DNA of 64,000 nucleotides from Lyophyllum atratum (taxonomy: Eukaryota; Basidiomycota; Agaricomycetes; Agaricales; Lyophyllaceae). Made by a program: the position numbers and the translations under genes. The stretch lies in NCBI GenBank assembly GCA_014905825.1, contig JACGCN010000007.1:1674001-1738000 (forward strand), in the 5' to 3' direction. The notes beneath the pieces were generated by a model that saw only the letters and a program-made list of their open reading frames with translations, was not told where the DNA came from and ran no database searches. Of this stretch, positions 1 to 13,700 are shown piece after piece; the stretch's first letter is position 1, and each line of letters begins with the position of its first letter.

Positions 1-685
1 TTCGGGATCTGCGAATAATGGTCGGGCTTGCAATTCAGGACTGACGTCCGCCTTGAAGTACAGGCTGCCGATCTGCGAGAAGGCTGGTTGAGAAATCAAA
101 AGAGTGCTCTGCATGAGCAGCCCTAGAGCCAACACAGCCGGAACACCGCGAATTTTGAACCAGAGTTCCTGCAGAGGTATGCCAGGAACATATTCCGTGA
201 GAATATATGGCCACTTGACTGGATTGGCCTCTGAAGCGCTCCAAGACAGTACTTTAGGAACTCTGCATGTACGGGAGTCCTGCAGATATGCCATAGTAGC
301 GACCTCAGAAGCGACGGAAAGTTCCAAGTTGCCGACTACTGGGCTTGGTATCCTGGCTGTGACTTTGACTCCGTTGTCGAGCTCGAGGAGGAAAACCTTG
401 TTACAGGACCCTTTGAAAGTGGAATAGGCAACTGGAGAATGGAGCAACCAAAGCTTCTTACCTTCGCCGATTTTTGTGAAGTTGATACAGTGTTGTGCAT
501 CTGCTGAGCGACAAGCTGCTTCCTTCAATGCCTCAATATCAAATGAAGTATACCGCACAGCATGTTCTGCATGTGTATCATTCTCAGCGAATGAAGGATG
601 ATGAATGGAAGAACCAACGCTGAAAATTGTTATACAGCCATTGGCCTGTGCTGTGTCCATATTGCTTCTCTAACGCAACCGACAT
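1..685 (-). CDS. AIM9/APH-like phosphotransferase, N-terminal part (cut by window edge)
   Basis: This is the N-terminal part of a kinase-fold phosphotransferase (aminoglycoside phosphotransferase family, AIM9-like). The family often has a GRWLYN-type motif near the start, an acidic helix, then a GxxNKVF(L)L glycine-loop strand. I see GQWLYNN, then a helix with IEALKEAA, then IGEGSCNKVFLLEL, RIPSPVVGNLELSVASEVAT and VPKVLSWSA in that order. Model: ATG at 685-683, exons 619-685, 462-566 and 1-410, with introns 567-618 and 411-461 (52 and 51 bp, GT-AG) that keep the frame exactly. The APH-type catalytic HGD and DxD motifs would lie beyond position 1, so activity cannot be judged. The substrate is unknown; the family is widely expanded in Agaricomycetes. 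The start codon is the least certain part. Confidence 0.82.
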
Positions 686-1538
686 ACGTGGCCAGACTGT
701 ATGGATTTTGCGATCAGGATATGGCTTTGTGGATGTTACGTACTTCGAACGTAAGATGTTCCGCACGGACGACGAGGCTAACGAGAGGAATAATTTGCCT
801 GGAAGCATTCGAGGTTGAACTTGAAGGAAATACAGCACTTTAATTTCATGGGTCACGGCTGGTGCAGTACTGGGGCTGAGAAAGTCGGCATTCCGCGCCG
901 AGCACCCGGTTTCTGACCTTCGGATTCGCTTCAGCCTCGAGAACGCGTTAGGATAGCAGTGCAATAACTCCCGTAAATTCTGCGAATACCAGATCCGAAA
1001 ATCGCCGACGTTGTATTTGGAATTAGTGCACATTCCGTGGACAGTGGGGAACGAAGTATGTTTATGTTCTCAATGAGCCAATGGTTACTTATGAGTTTCG
1101 AGTCATTTACAGTGAGTTGAAAGGCTATAGTGGCCCTGTACCGCGTGCAACGCCTACGCGGGGTGCCGTTGGTTAGTGATGAAGCAGAAGACTGAATTTT
1201 ACTCACCTGGTTTTTATGGTTTCTTTTTCCTACAAACCTTGATCTTGGCGGAAAACCACAATCACTAGCTTTGAGGTCATCAGAGCTTAAGAATCTTGAA
1301 CGCCATATACGTTAAGATCGAGAACGAGAAAGACAGAGCATTCAGATTTGGGACAGAAATTCCGCGTTCTGAGCAACTCCACCCACCTTATCGCATATTC
1401 TGCCAGGACCTGAAGATAAAATTAGCAGTACTGTTTTTCATTTCAGGTCAATGTCAGACACTTGGGACGCTCGTTCCTATCACGGAAGACCACTGGCATG
1501 GCGCTCATTTATATAAGCACAACGCAGAAAAAGTTCAA
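686..1538. other. Intergenic, no gene recognised
   Basis: This stretch lies between the AIM9-like gene and the ankyrin gene, which are both on the minus strand. It holds open frames of up to about 150 codons on both strands. None shows a recognisable domain or a convincing splice structure, and the longest one on the minus strand merely overlaps the first exon of the AIM9-like gene. It probably contains the promoter of the AIM9-like gene and the 3' end of the ankyrin gene. Confidence 0.5.
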
Positions 1539-2649
1539 TCAAGCCGGCACCAAGTACCTAAGCCTTGGCGGCATAAGATTTCGTCGATAACTTGCGAACT
1601 GGTCTAAAAAAGCATTAGGAAGGTTATCTATTTAGCTGATCAGTAACCTTATAAGAACGTACCGTCTGGAATCCATCTTATATAACTCGCCATTTCAAAC
1701 AGTGTCAATTCGTTATGACCTGTGGTTGCACTCCTAGACATCAAGACCTTGGCAGCGCTTTCGTTTTTGCTTGAAATGGCATGAGCGAGCGCCGATTTTG
1801 GAGGGCGTCCGGCCGCTACCCCGATATCCGCGCCATGGTCAAGAAGAAGCGACAGCATGTCCGCATCCCCCGCCAAAGCCGCATAGTGCAATAACTGGTA
1901 GCCGGCGTGGTCCATCGCATTCACATCAGCCCCTTGCTCGAGAAGAAACTTCGCGGCCTCCAGGTTACGAGCAATCACGGCTAGTACTAGAGGTGGTGTT
2001 TCGAAGCCTGGTGGGGGTTGGCGTTGGAGAGGTCCGAGAGGTTTCTGGGTCAACCATGTCCAGAGGTTAGATAAGAATCCTGTGGTCCTTTGGGCACCAG
2101 CGAGACTTTGCTGGTAAAGTATGAAATGATCTAAGAAGAATTAGTTGTGAGTTACAACCTCTCGGTACCCTAAAGTGTAAGGAACATACGATCGGACATC
2201 CACCGTATGTAGTTTGACATTCCATACTCTGTCAGCTGTGGTCGACCTGTTACTGCACCTCTCTCCATTAGAAGTTTGGCAGCGCCCTCGTGATCCGTCG
2301 CCACGGCTTCTACAAGCGGCGAGGGCCTATCGCCATAGCCATCGGTTATTTTTCCAACATCTGCCCCATGGTCGAGCAGAAGCAAGAGCATGTTTACATC
2401 TCCACTCATCCCTGCGAAGTGTATTGGCATATAACCTGCTGGCAGATAACTTGGATCGGATTTTGTCTTTACATGTACATCCGCTCCGTTTGCTAAGAGG
2501 TGCCGTGCGGCCTCGAGGTCACGATTTATCACGGCCTTGAGCAAGGGCGGGTAGCCAGGTGGAGGCCACATGTGTGCAACGGGTTCAACGGATGATTTCT
2601 TATACCATGTAAAGAGTCCAAAGGCTAAGAGTCCAAGAAAGTACTCCAT
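1539..2649 (-). CDS. Ankyrin-repeat protein with two tandem modules
   Basis: A 330-residue model with three exons (2190-2649, 1663-2130, 1539-1603) joined by two 59-bp introns, with donors gtatgt and gtacgt and acceptors ttcttag and ttttttag. Each of the two large exons encodes ankyrin repeats with the signature pattern, for example ARHLLANGADVHVKT, MLLLLLDHGADVGK, KFLLEQGADVNAMD and MLSLLLDHGADIGV. The N-terminus (residues 1-19) is hydrophobic and could be a membrane anchor. Both modules end with the same tail, YIRWMSD or YIRWIPD, followed by the intron in the same phase, so the gene arose by duplication of one exon with its splice site. Read without splicing it would look like two small genes. 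Ankyrin repeats bind proteins; no catalytic domain is present and the partner is unknown. It is divergent from the condensin gene, 173 bp away. Confidence 0.82.
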
Positions 2650-2822
2650 AATTCGATGGGTCGAGATGAAGTTCTGAGTCTGTAGACTCGGTCCTCGGAA
2701 GACGCCTTCAACGTCGCGCGGCGTTTGTAACTTGAACCTCCGCCACGGTCACGCGTTTGGGCACGTGATTACCAGGCACACAATCGCGTTCAACAAACAG
2801 TTTCGACTCTCCTCCTCCCGCC

Positions 2823-5800
2823 ATGCCTGGACGGACTCTACAGGCGGACGCAGCTGCTTTGCGGGAACAGGTGTCTACACATGTCCCCAGGATTTTGGAT
2901 CAAGCACAGAACACGACGGCAAACCACCAAAAAAACCTGGTGGCGCTCTATAAACTTCAGGCACACGCGGCAGAATGCACGGAAGTTGTAAAGAAAGGGA
3001 AGCATGTCAAGCTCGTTGGGGAGCGGATATTTGAGGAGGCTATCTTCGACATGTTAATGCGCGTGTTGCCTGTGAAGAAGGGTGTTGGACAAGCCGATCG
3101 GGTCGTGAAGTTCGTGGGGCAGTACATCAAGTTTATCAATGAGAAAGGTGAGTTCTGTTCATTCATGCACCATTGGCGAATTAAGTGAGATGAAATAGCC
3201 GCCGAGGACAAAAACGCGGACGCTACGGAGGAAGAGGATGACGACGATACAACGGCAGCAAGGTTCACTGCCCGCCTCCTGCGGTTTCTGTTCAAAGGCT
3301 TCGTGTCGAAAGACAAGTCTGTGCGGTATCGCGTACTCATGACGGTGGCGGAGATGGTATCCCATCTGGGAGAAGTAGAGTGAGTTTAGGCACCTTGCTC
3401 TCATAGATCTACAATGTCTCACCTCCTTATAGCGAAGAGATATACACGGAACTCCGCACCTCCCTCCTAGATCGTGCCAATGATAAAGAAACTTCTGTAC
3501 GTGTACAGGCTGTCCTCTCACTCTCTAGCCTGTCGGGTTCGGAGGACCCTTCTGAAATCGAAGACGGCGAACCGACTGTCCTAGACGTCTTGATGGACAT
3601 GTTGGAGCACGACTCTTCACCGTAAGTCCTCCAACCCCTGCCTTCCAATCGTGTTACTCACTCATCCATGTGTATTTCTAGAGAAGTTCGCCGTGCGGTC
3701 CTCTGCAATATTCCTTTCAACCAGACAACCCTTCCTCACATTCTTGGCCGCACTCGCGATACGGACACAACTCTCCGCAAACTCGTCTACGGCCAGATCC
3801 TCACTAACCATATCACCGTCGGCGAAATTGACGATATGGGGACCGGCCCATCCCCGCGCTCTCTCCATTGCTCAACGGGAACTCATTATACGTAATGGGC
3901 TGGGCGATCGTGAGCTCAGTGTTCGGGCTGCTGCCGCTGTACTCCTGGGTAAATGGGTAGATGTTCTCGGGGACCGGCCAGCGAAGAGCGAGGGGGAAGA
4001 TGAGAAGCCAGACGCGAAGGTGGAGAGTGGACTTGTGGCGCTGCTGAAGATGCTTGATTTGGCGGACAGTGCCAACGACGTTGCCGTCGACGCCGTCCTG
4101 AGCATCTTCGTTACACGAGTGGATATCTTTGACAACATGGAGTTTGGTGGTATATCCATCTCTTGACGCCATTCATCACTTTCGCTCACTGACACAATTC
4201 TAGACGAGTATTGGGACAATCTCACTTCAGAAACCGCCTTCCTCGCCCGTGTCTTTGTAGAACATGGGAAGGCTAAAAAGGACGAAACCCGACTCGAAGC
4301 AGCGCTCCCAGTAGTCACTGCCCTGGCCTTTCGTGTTCAAGCTGCTTACAACAAGCTCATGGAAGATATCGATGCAGAGGCGGAGGACAGACTCATGAGG
4401 GAGCTCACTGACGATGAAAAGCTTAAGTGGGAGGAGCTTCGCTTGGAAAGGGAGTCGATCATCGGCGAGCTCCTGCGCCTGGCGGTCAACCTCGACTACT
4501 CTGATGAGATCGGGAGGAGGAAAATGTTTCAACTAGTTCGTGAGTGTGCTCTACCACCTACCCTCTCTGCTTTCTCATCATATGACATTTCTTAGGTGAC
4601 ATGCTGTCAAAAGAGGAGCTACCTGAGTCTCTTCTAGCTGCATGCCTTGATGTATTAAGAGTATTATCGGTCAGCGAGAGGGACCTCATCCGCGTCGTGG
4701 TGGAAATCGTGCAAGATTTAAGGGATCACGGCGACGATGAGGAGGAAGATCCTACCGTGAGTGATACGTCCTATGTCAGTTCGGCCTCTCAAACACCTCA
4801 ACTATAGAAGGACGCTGATACAGAGACGGCTTTCGGCGAGACTCCAGCTACTGTTAGGCCTCCTCGCCCCAACAAGAAACCGCCAGCGGAGCAGACCCCC
4901 GAAGAGAGGGCTCGAGCGGACGCCATGGATCTGAGGTGCCTCTCGCTGTCTATCGGGATGCTCGAACGAGTGAACAGCGTAGGCCGTAATTTTTTTTTAC
5001 ACCTGGAGCGTCATCTGAAATCCAGAGACAGACAATGGAGGAAAATATGACGTTGGACGGTATTCTCAAGGAGTTGATCATCCCTTCGGTTAGGAGGAAG
5101 GAACTGGTCTTCCGGCAGAAGGGGATGGTGAGCTTAGGCCTCTGTTGCCTGATCGCGAAGGCATTTACCTGCTAACTCGATGTGACGGCCATGTCTAACC
5201 TAAGCATCCCACCAGCGACTTGCTCTTGATTCGATCATGTTCTTTTTCATGCGACTCTCTGATTCCCCGGATGTCCTCAAAATCAGCTTGCTACAAATTC
5301 TGTTCGATGTACTGATGGTGCATGACCAAGATCTGCGCAAACAGAAGCCAGACGAGGTGAGTCTCTGGTCGACGATTACATACTACGCTTGACATCCTGT
5401 TCTCAAGTTTGACACGATCATTACTGGTCTTCGCGTCCTCCTTCATTCTACCACGTCAGATAAGGTGCAGGCGCTATTGTGCATAGGTATATCGAAACTC
5501 GTGCTCTCAGGGAAGATCTCGGATGATACGGTATGCCGTTTCCCTGGACTGTTTGTATGCTCATTGATGATCATCTCGTAGATGGTGACACATTTGGTCC
5601 AATACTATCTATCTCCTACCACGGCGAATAACCAAGAGTTACGCCAATGCTTAACCTTCTTCTTCCCCGTCTACTCCTATTCGTCTCCTATCAACCAGAA
5701 GACCATGCGTCAGGCATGTTACATCTAGACAACCCACAACAAACTATTCATTGACAATGCGCCCCCCTAGATCTTCCTTACGACATACAAGGCACTGAAT

Positions 5801-7178
5801 GAGGCTCGCAGCGAACTCGACGATGACGAAGAAATGGTCAGCGCAACGCAAGCTGCCGCTTTATTCCTCGACTGGACCGATCCGACCAAGCTAAGCAGTG
5901 CAGTGTAAGAATCTGATTCTCTTTCTTATTGAGTAGACGATGTAACAGACATTCCAGTGATGCACGGGGCAACGTTGACGCCAAGCACCAGGCGGATATG
6001 AGCATCCACATGGATATGGCCATCGATATTATTAGATCCCTTCTCTCGGGAACTTGGGAAAGTAAGTACACTTTAGGCGCCATGTAACCGCGATCTCTGA
6101 CACTGAGTTTATATAGAGAACGACAAGAAAGTCTTATGTCAATTACTTGGGAAGTTGTATATTCCGGACAACGTGGACGACGACAAGATCAAGGAGCTCA
6201 AGCTTGTGATGAATGGTTTACGTTCCGTACGTCGTTCTCGCTATCTTGTCGATGTCCACTTTCAGTGCTGATGCGATATCTCACACCAGCGCCGCCCTTT
6301 GCGTGACACGACCACTAATAATGCTTTTACCAAGTTCGAGGCTTCTATCCTCAAGAAGTTCGAGAAGCAGCTGGAGGACTTTAGTGAGGAGGAGTACAGG
6401 AAGCTCGAGCAGCTGGAGGAGCTCTTCGCATTCTTGGACGACATCATCCCAGACGATGACGATGAGGTTATCAACCTGGACGAGCCAAAGAAGAAAGGGC
6501 GGAAAAGGTAAGCTTTCGCCAGCATGGGATATGGACCGCTAATCGATGATGGTGTAAAATCAGGAGGTCGGATAGCATTGCTACTACGATTACCGACGCA
6601 GATGAGTCGACGTCGGCAACGTCGTCCAGGCGCGGAAGGTCCAAGTCCAAGTGAGTACTTGATCGCTGGCGAGTTCGAGATCTGATGATCCGCTGCAGAC
6701 GGCCGCGCCTTTCGAGATCTGACGATGTCTTCGACGACGATGAAGTTGCGGAATTCGGGACGCCGCCACCACCAACACGGATTGTTCCAAAGCGAACAGC
6801 GTAAGCACGCCTCAGCTGTCGTTGCATTTGCCTTGTCTTAGTCGATATATGGCGCACAGGGCATCAAAAAAGCCTCCCCCAGTCATCGTAATAAGTTCGG
6901 ATAGCGATGAAGACCTGCCTACTCCCGTACCGCGTGCTAAACGGTCTAAACCACAGTATGTCATAATTCCGATTGCCAATCACACTACTGACATAGTTGC
7001 CTGAAACATCAGAGCCACTCGAAGGTCGACCGAAATCAAGAAAGAGGATCCCGAAGAAACCCTTGATGACGGGGACACGACGGAGATCCCGTTCGATTCA
7101 ATTATGGATGGGGACTCGCAGGACCAGGACGAGGATGAGGAAGAGGAGGTTAATGATCTACTCGCTGAGGACGAGTAG
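2823..7178 (+). CDS. YCG1: Condensin complex HEAT subunit (CAP-G / Cnd3), with apparent frameshift
   Basis: This is the non-SMC condensin subunit that, with the SMC2/SMC4 pair and the kleisin, compacts mitotic chromosomes in the nucleus. HEAT-type repeats cover the N-terminal half (RYRVLMTVAEMV, SVRVQAVLSLSSLSG, EVRRAVLCNIPFN with LPHILGRTRD). The conserved block HPRALSIAQRELIIRNGLGDRE follows, then the Cnd3 C-terminal domain (FFFMRLSDSPDVLKISLLQI) and an acidic and basic low-complexity tail (ISSDSDED, DQDEDEEEEV) ending at 7176-7178. It has about 15 exons separated by introns mostly of 50-70 bp, e.g. 3148-3198, 3380-3432 and 3622-3681. In the exon starting at 3682 the frame breaks between KLVYGQIL...EIDDMG and PAHPRAL with no usable splice sites. 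One extra G in the GGGG run at 3838-3841 explains it. The gene is otherwise intact, so a sequencing or assembly error is likelier than inactivation. Confidence 0.94.
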
Positions 7179-7765
7179 GTTGACATTTCTAGATTGGAGT
7201 GGTTATCTCATACATATTTTGTTTTTCTACTATCTTCCTTCACTCGATTTGCACCAACTTTTTTACGTAACTCTACCTTTCATTTTATATCCTATTGTAT
7301 CATTCTTAGTGCTGCGAAACATCTGAATACTGTATTATAGCTGGTGTCTCAACTGAGTTCAGGTCACGAACCAGACGTAGGGTGAAGAATTCGACTTTGC
7401 CACATGTACATAGAGAGCTCGGTTTGGGTGGTTCCCCACTAGGAAACGGACATCTTAACTCATACGGCCTATCAAGCTCGTCGATCTTAACAGTCGCATT
7501 GTGGTACTAAAGAAACAAAAGTAGTTCGACCCCAGCCTGATGGGCTTAGTCTGAGGTCTCTCAGCAACCAGCTGCCCCGTCTCCATAATTCGATGGCTAA
7601 TGTCGCTCGTATCATTAAACTAGTTGATAGACGCTAGAGCTCGGTCTAGAGGGTGATAATAATTACGGCAGGTATGTATGTCTTTGTCCATGAATCCTCC
7701 AGGAGAATATTAAAGGCCGGTATCATAAAATAAACAGATGTCCATGGCACAACCTCCAAAGCTTT
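7179..7765. other. Convergent intergenic region
   Basis: This separates the tail-to-tail condensin and ABC transporter genes. It is AT-richer and contains no frame with recognisable similarity. It presumably carries both 3' untranslated regions; I saw no repeats or RNA genes. Confidence 0.5.
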
Positions 7766-10700
7766 TTAATCCGATCTCTTTCGTGCAAAACGCGACTTGA
7801 GCGAACCCACAAGGCTCCCCTTCCAGATACGAAACAGGTAGGTGAAGATATAGATCGCGGCGATCTAGAGAGAATAAAAGAATAAGATAAGCACCCAACC
7901 ATCTCAACGTAGAACACAGGAACGCACGTTGAAAATGATATAACCAATCAGAATTCCAAAATTCCTCCAGTGATGGCTATAGAAAATGTTGAAGCTCAGG
8001 CCCAAGAATTGGTCTGTGGTGGCGAAAGCACAAAAGTCGCAACTGGAAGTCGACGATGGATTCGTCACATAACCGCCGAAGTTTTGAATGTATGTTTGCA
8101 GGTAGGATTGACATGTTTGACCCGAAGGTGGGATCAAGGTAACGAGCTCTACCGGCGAACAAGTAATCGGTTTCAGACCGAGGGCTGACAAAGTCCTTTG
8201 TATAAGAAGATACTTAACAGTATTGCAATGATACACGTACCTTGCCCCAACAGACCTTCGATAAGATATGTATACGGGGAGACATGGTACCTACGGATTT
8301 CGTTAGCATGAAGTCGAGGCAGGTCCAAGATGAAACAACTTACATCCACCTCCACCAACCAAGTTGACTGAAAGGTTGAAGGACGCCATTGCTAGAAGGA
8401 AGGTTTAAAACCACGACATGGGAAGCAGATTGGTAAGACTTACAACGTAAGGATAAATGAGAATAGGACCGAGAATAAGAGAGCTGCGATCTCTGCCGAA
8501 GGTACCATGGCTGCGACGGCCATCGCGAGAGACGTGTAATATAGTGGGAAGGTCACACCGTACATCAGGTATGTGTATCCTGCTCTCGCGTTGTCGAAGC
8601 CGACGGTCCAGTACCAACAGAGGAAGAAGAGGGACGAGCCCAAAATGTTCCACGGAACTTCGGCCAGGAACTGCGACGTAACCCATGCCGTCCAGCTGTA
8701 GATCCTACTGGGACGTTCACGGATTTCGTAGATCTCGCGGGACTTCAGGAATGGTCCCTGCAGCTGATTGGACAAGGGCGCCGAAAGAATGGTGGACATG
8801 TATACTGCCTGTGTAGCGTCATGGTCTTTACAACGATTGCTGGGTACGTAGCAATGGTACGTACGAAGAGCTGGTTCTGGGTGCCTTGCTGCGAGTTCTT
8901 TGCTTTGAAGAAAGTAAACTGCAATCAAAGATGGTAAGATAATAGAATTGCGTGACAGAATAGGAATCACGAACCCCGATGAAGAGACCGCCAAAAATGT
9001 TGAGAACCACCTTCGACAAGAGGTAAGTGGGATCTCTCCAATGTGCCCTCGAGAAACGGGAAACGAGTCCCTTCAGTTGTTGATACCAAGGCGTGGCGAA
9101 CTCCGACCGGATCGTCGCTGCGACAGGTGGACGATTCCTGCCTTCTCTGTGGATGGCCTCCAGTTCCTGTTGAATCTTCTCGACCTCCACAGACTGCTTC
9201 CAGATAGAATGCCTAGAGGGATCAGGTTTAGCATACACGCGGACAAATGTAGGGAAGTATCCGTACCAGTCCTGCTCGCTTGTAGCCGTAGCACCCGCAC
9301 CAATGACGTCCAGCATGAATTCCGCGCTATATTTTATTATGTCAATAGAAAGCACACTTATTATTGACGCGGCACTCACGGGTTCTCGTCAGGTTCACAG
9401 TGACGCGAGCCATTTTTCTCGAAGTAATGGATAAGAGTTGTCGCATTATGGCCAAGATCACCAAAGTACACCGTTTGGCCACCCTTACGGAGTAGGAGGA
9501 GCCGATCGAAAACCTAAAACAAGACAGGTGAGAATTTGACTCGAACAGGACCAGACTCGCATACGGACCTGGAACAGTTCAGCTGAAGGCTGATGGCATA
9601 AATTGTCAGTCGCTGTTCTATTCTTCTAGAGATCGTGGACAAAGGCTTACTTGGTGGATTCTGCAAGACGAAAGCATCATAAGTACGAAGGCCGCAGGTA
9701 GATGACCCACACATACGTGCAAAGGATAGCTTGGCCACTATTCGCAAGTTTCCTCAAGAACCCCATAATTGCCCAAGCACTCTGTGAATCAAGACCTGAC
9801 GTGGGCTCGTCCAAGAATAGAAGCAACTTTGGCTGAACGCGAAACACGTTGAATAAAACTTGTACTGTGAATGCAAGGAGAGTGGTACTCACCTTCGCTG
9901 CGAGCTCGACTCCGATGGTAGTCCGTTTACGGTGTTCGATGCCCAAGGAACCAATGGCTGCGTCGGCGAACGCCTCCAGCCCGCACATCTTGAGACATTG
10001 CTCGACGCTAACGAGGTTTCATAAGGATCATTACACTTAAACCTGGAGACCATCGCTCACTATGCTGCCTTTTCAGAGATTGGAACAGACGCGGGCTGGC
10101 GGAGCGAAGCAGAAAACATCAAAGCCTCCCGAACAGTATCAGTCGCAACATGAGTATCCATCTGCTGGCAGTATCCACTAATAACAGCAAGACACCATAT
10201 CAGCATAACTCTCGAAAAAGCGAGGAATTGGCCTACGTCTGAGACTGGAAATCTGCGGGGGGTGGTTGTCCATTAACGAATCTATCGCCCTCCACGACAC
10301 CAACATCCACACGTTCCGCCAGGACATTCAGAAGCGTAGTCTAAGCACGCCATAAGTCAGTTAGTGAGTCCCAAAAGAGAAGGTCCAAAACTCTCGCCTT
10401 TCCAGCACCCGATTCTCCCATCAAAGCTGTCAACTTCCCGGGAATCACATACCCCGATACATCATCAAGAAGCACCCTCTCGCCCCCCGGGACCGGTACA
10501 GTATACTTGAGATGCTGCCATGAGAATACGTCGGTCGTGGGTGGCGCAGCCGCGAGAGCCTTCTCGGCCTCCTCATTATCCTGATCGCCAACAATTCCGT
10601 GGTCGCTGGTGCCGTACTTCTCCTCATCGGCGGTGCCCGTCGCCACCTCGAGGACGGGCGACTTGGCACCACGCTTGAAGCGCACCATAAACGTTTCCCC

Positions 10701-13700
10701 AGCGACGGCCGTGTTGTACTCGGAGAAGACGAGAAGGGCGATGAGGAACGCGACACCGAACGCGACGAGTATTCCGAAATTCTATAAATAGACCTGCCAT
10801 CAGTTTGCCATTCTTGAGGAAAATATAATGTCGAGAAACGGGGCCTTACCATCCAGACGTTGGAATATGCATAATCGTACGAAAGTTGGATGAATCGATT
10901 CCCATCAACGGTATCCTGGCCAAGGACAGCTCCTACTGTCGAGCAAACTTGGTTCGCTAGGCTGACATTCTCGTATCCGGGACCCTGGGGTACGAGCGAC
11001 GAGCACTTGCCGTTCAGCGTGTGGAACTCGTTCGCAACGACAGCTTCGAATCCGTATCGGAGTGGCTAAAATGAAGATATGTATGAGCATTGATCATAAT
11101 ATGGGAAGGAAGGGGATGACTACATTGACGTATGATATCCAACGCAACGCCCCAATCATGGACGGCTTCGGGACGGTATAACCACTAGCGTCATAGGTCA
11201 GGTTTGGGACTGAGCAGCAACACGACTCAGACGCACGTGTAGATGACCATAGCGAGCAAGATAATACCCGCGAAAGACTGCGCGGTCGCTTCAGATTTGA
11301 AAGCTGCGGCGATACTTCTGAACCAGGCCTTCATGGCGACCGACATCGAGAATAGGAACAAATAAAACACGCTGGAACACAGCCTCAGCTCTTAGCCTTC
11401 AAGGCGAAAAGAGGAAGAGGGCTCACAAGAATTGACTAGCAGATGTCTGCAACCCAACGATGAAATAAACTAAAATAGCAAGAATGATCGTGTTCGTGAA
11501 CATTATGGGTATGTCCACCAAAGTTAAAGCAACTCTAGATATCACCATTTTCAACGGCACACGTTAAAAGGGCTGTGCGACAGGGAGAGGGGAAACGTAC
11601 GATTCTATAAAAGGGTGATACATTGCTGCCTTGTAATGACGGCTGACGATTGGGCGCTGGCCATACAAGGACGAAATCTCGGCCATACTCGAGAGTGCCG
11701 AAAACAACAGTGCACTATAAATTGGATGGTTAGCATCTGAAAATACGGATGGTGTAGGAGCAGGTACACACAAGAATAAAACACCACCTCGGGAAAAGTA
11801 CGCCGAGGTGGCTTCCGGGACTTGGGTGAAAACCGTACCGATGATGACGCCCTGGAAAATAAAAGAGCTACATAGAGCATGATTATGAGCGGGATGTTCT
11901 GAAGTGAGGGTTTGGTATAGTATGCTTACAATAAACCGAACAGTGTCGCTGTTTTATTCCCGACAAGAATCTGAACTCTCCGCTTTATAACAGCTCTGGC
12001 TTGCATCGGAATAGAAATCGTGTACGGCCTATGCCAAACATCAACCTAGAGCGAAAGAAAGGATAGAAAGGACGACGTACGATTTCTTTCGTGCGGTCTT
12101 GGCATGTTCCGCCTTGACGCTTTTCTTATATGCAATTGCCCGCTCAGGTACACCCACAGAGACTACCTTATACTCTGCCATATCCTCCCTATTGCGCTGC
12201 GCAAGTGGGGACCGTAGAAAGTGCTCCGCGAATTCATCTGCCGAACGCGGCATGAGCCCAAACCCGGGGCGGGCGATGCGTCCATTGGGATCGGTGACCT
12301 GACCATGAAAGATGAAAGATGAGTGGACATGAACGTACAGGTCAAGTAGACGATGACGTACCGCGACGAGGAAGTCCGGTGTCGTCTGCCTGTTCGCAGG
12401 CTCATACCCCATGTCAATGAAGTACTGCTTGGCCTGGTCCGCAGGGCCAAAGTACACCATTTTGCCCTCGTAGATGAGGCAAACTTTGTCAAAGAGCTGG
12501 TACAGCGTCTCTCCGGCTTGGTATATGGACACGATGGTCGCGCGGTGATCGATGTCGGTGGCAATGCGCAACGCACGACCAAACCTAAAAGTATATCATG
12601 AGCGCCATGTAAGATGAAGACACAAGGGATTCGTCGTACTCGAGCGCCGTCGACGAGTCCAAACCACGCGTCGAACTGGGATAAGAAATGTTAGTAAGAG
12701 AGAACTGAATGAAAACAGGAGCCTAGGACTGACTTGTCCCAGCAGTGTACCCGACTCCTGGTCGCCAACGCCTCCGCAATGGAAACACGCTTCTTCTCTC
12801 CTCCAGACACACCCCGAATCGCTGCATCTCCAACCGGCGTGTTCTGCACATGCTTCAAACCAAAAATCGTGGACAGGATCTCGGTTGTCAGGTCTACATA
12901 CGACTTGGATGGTAGGACCCGCTCGTGGGGGACGCGCGTCTTGGCTGCAAAATCAAGCGTCTGCTTGACGGTGAGCGTAGGGAAATGGACATCATCCTCG
13001 GGGCAGTATTGGACGTCGCCGCGATAGTGTTTGGCGATGTCCTCGGGCGTGAAGGAGTCGTAGTGGACATCGCCTTCGATGGAGTGGTACTCTTCGCGCT
13101 GGTTGGCCAGGGTCTTCAAGAAGGTGGTACAGCCAGAGCCTGGCCGTCCCAATACCACTGCATGGGGCATGAGTTACTTGCTCGAGGGTTAGACGGGGCA
13201 GGACAGAAACTTACGAAGCATTTCCCCAGGGCGAACAACACCTTCGAACCCACTGAGGATGTCACGCAAAGGTGGGTTACGCATTGTTCGAATCTTCTCG
13301 ATGATAGAGGCAGGACTCAAGATAGACCCGAATGTTTCTTGGTATGCGGCTGTCGATCCCAGCCCAACAACCCGAAGGTTCTGCCACTGGACACCCAGCT
13401 CGCGCGTCAGTATATTGGCCTCCTCTCTCCTGCGTAGGAGTCAATATTAGAAAGAGACCCAGGATCGCCGAAATGACGTACATCTTGACGGCCGATCTCA
13501 GCGTCTTCTCAAAATCAAAGGCTCCATCTCCTGCCACCGTATCGTCGGAGTCGGTTGATGTCATGTGCTGGGCATCGCCTTTGGCGCCTTCCCCCACTGT
13601 GGACATGCGCGTGAGCGTCCTTTTGAGATCTCTGACGCCATCGGGGTCGAAGAAGTCGACGTCGACGTGCGAGGCACTTGAGCTCCGCCTTCGCCTGGAT

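Noticed and set aside
1649..2053. Separate small ankyrin gene
   Set aside because: It lacks an ATG in frame and joins perfectly by splicing to the exon at 2190-2649, so it is an exon of the larger gene.
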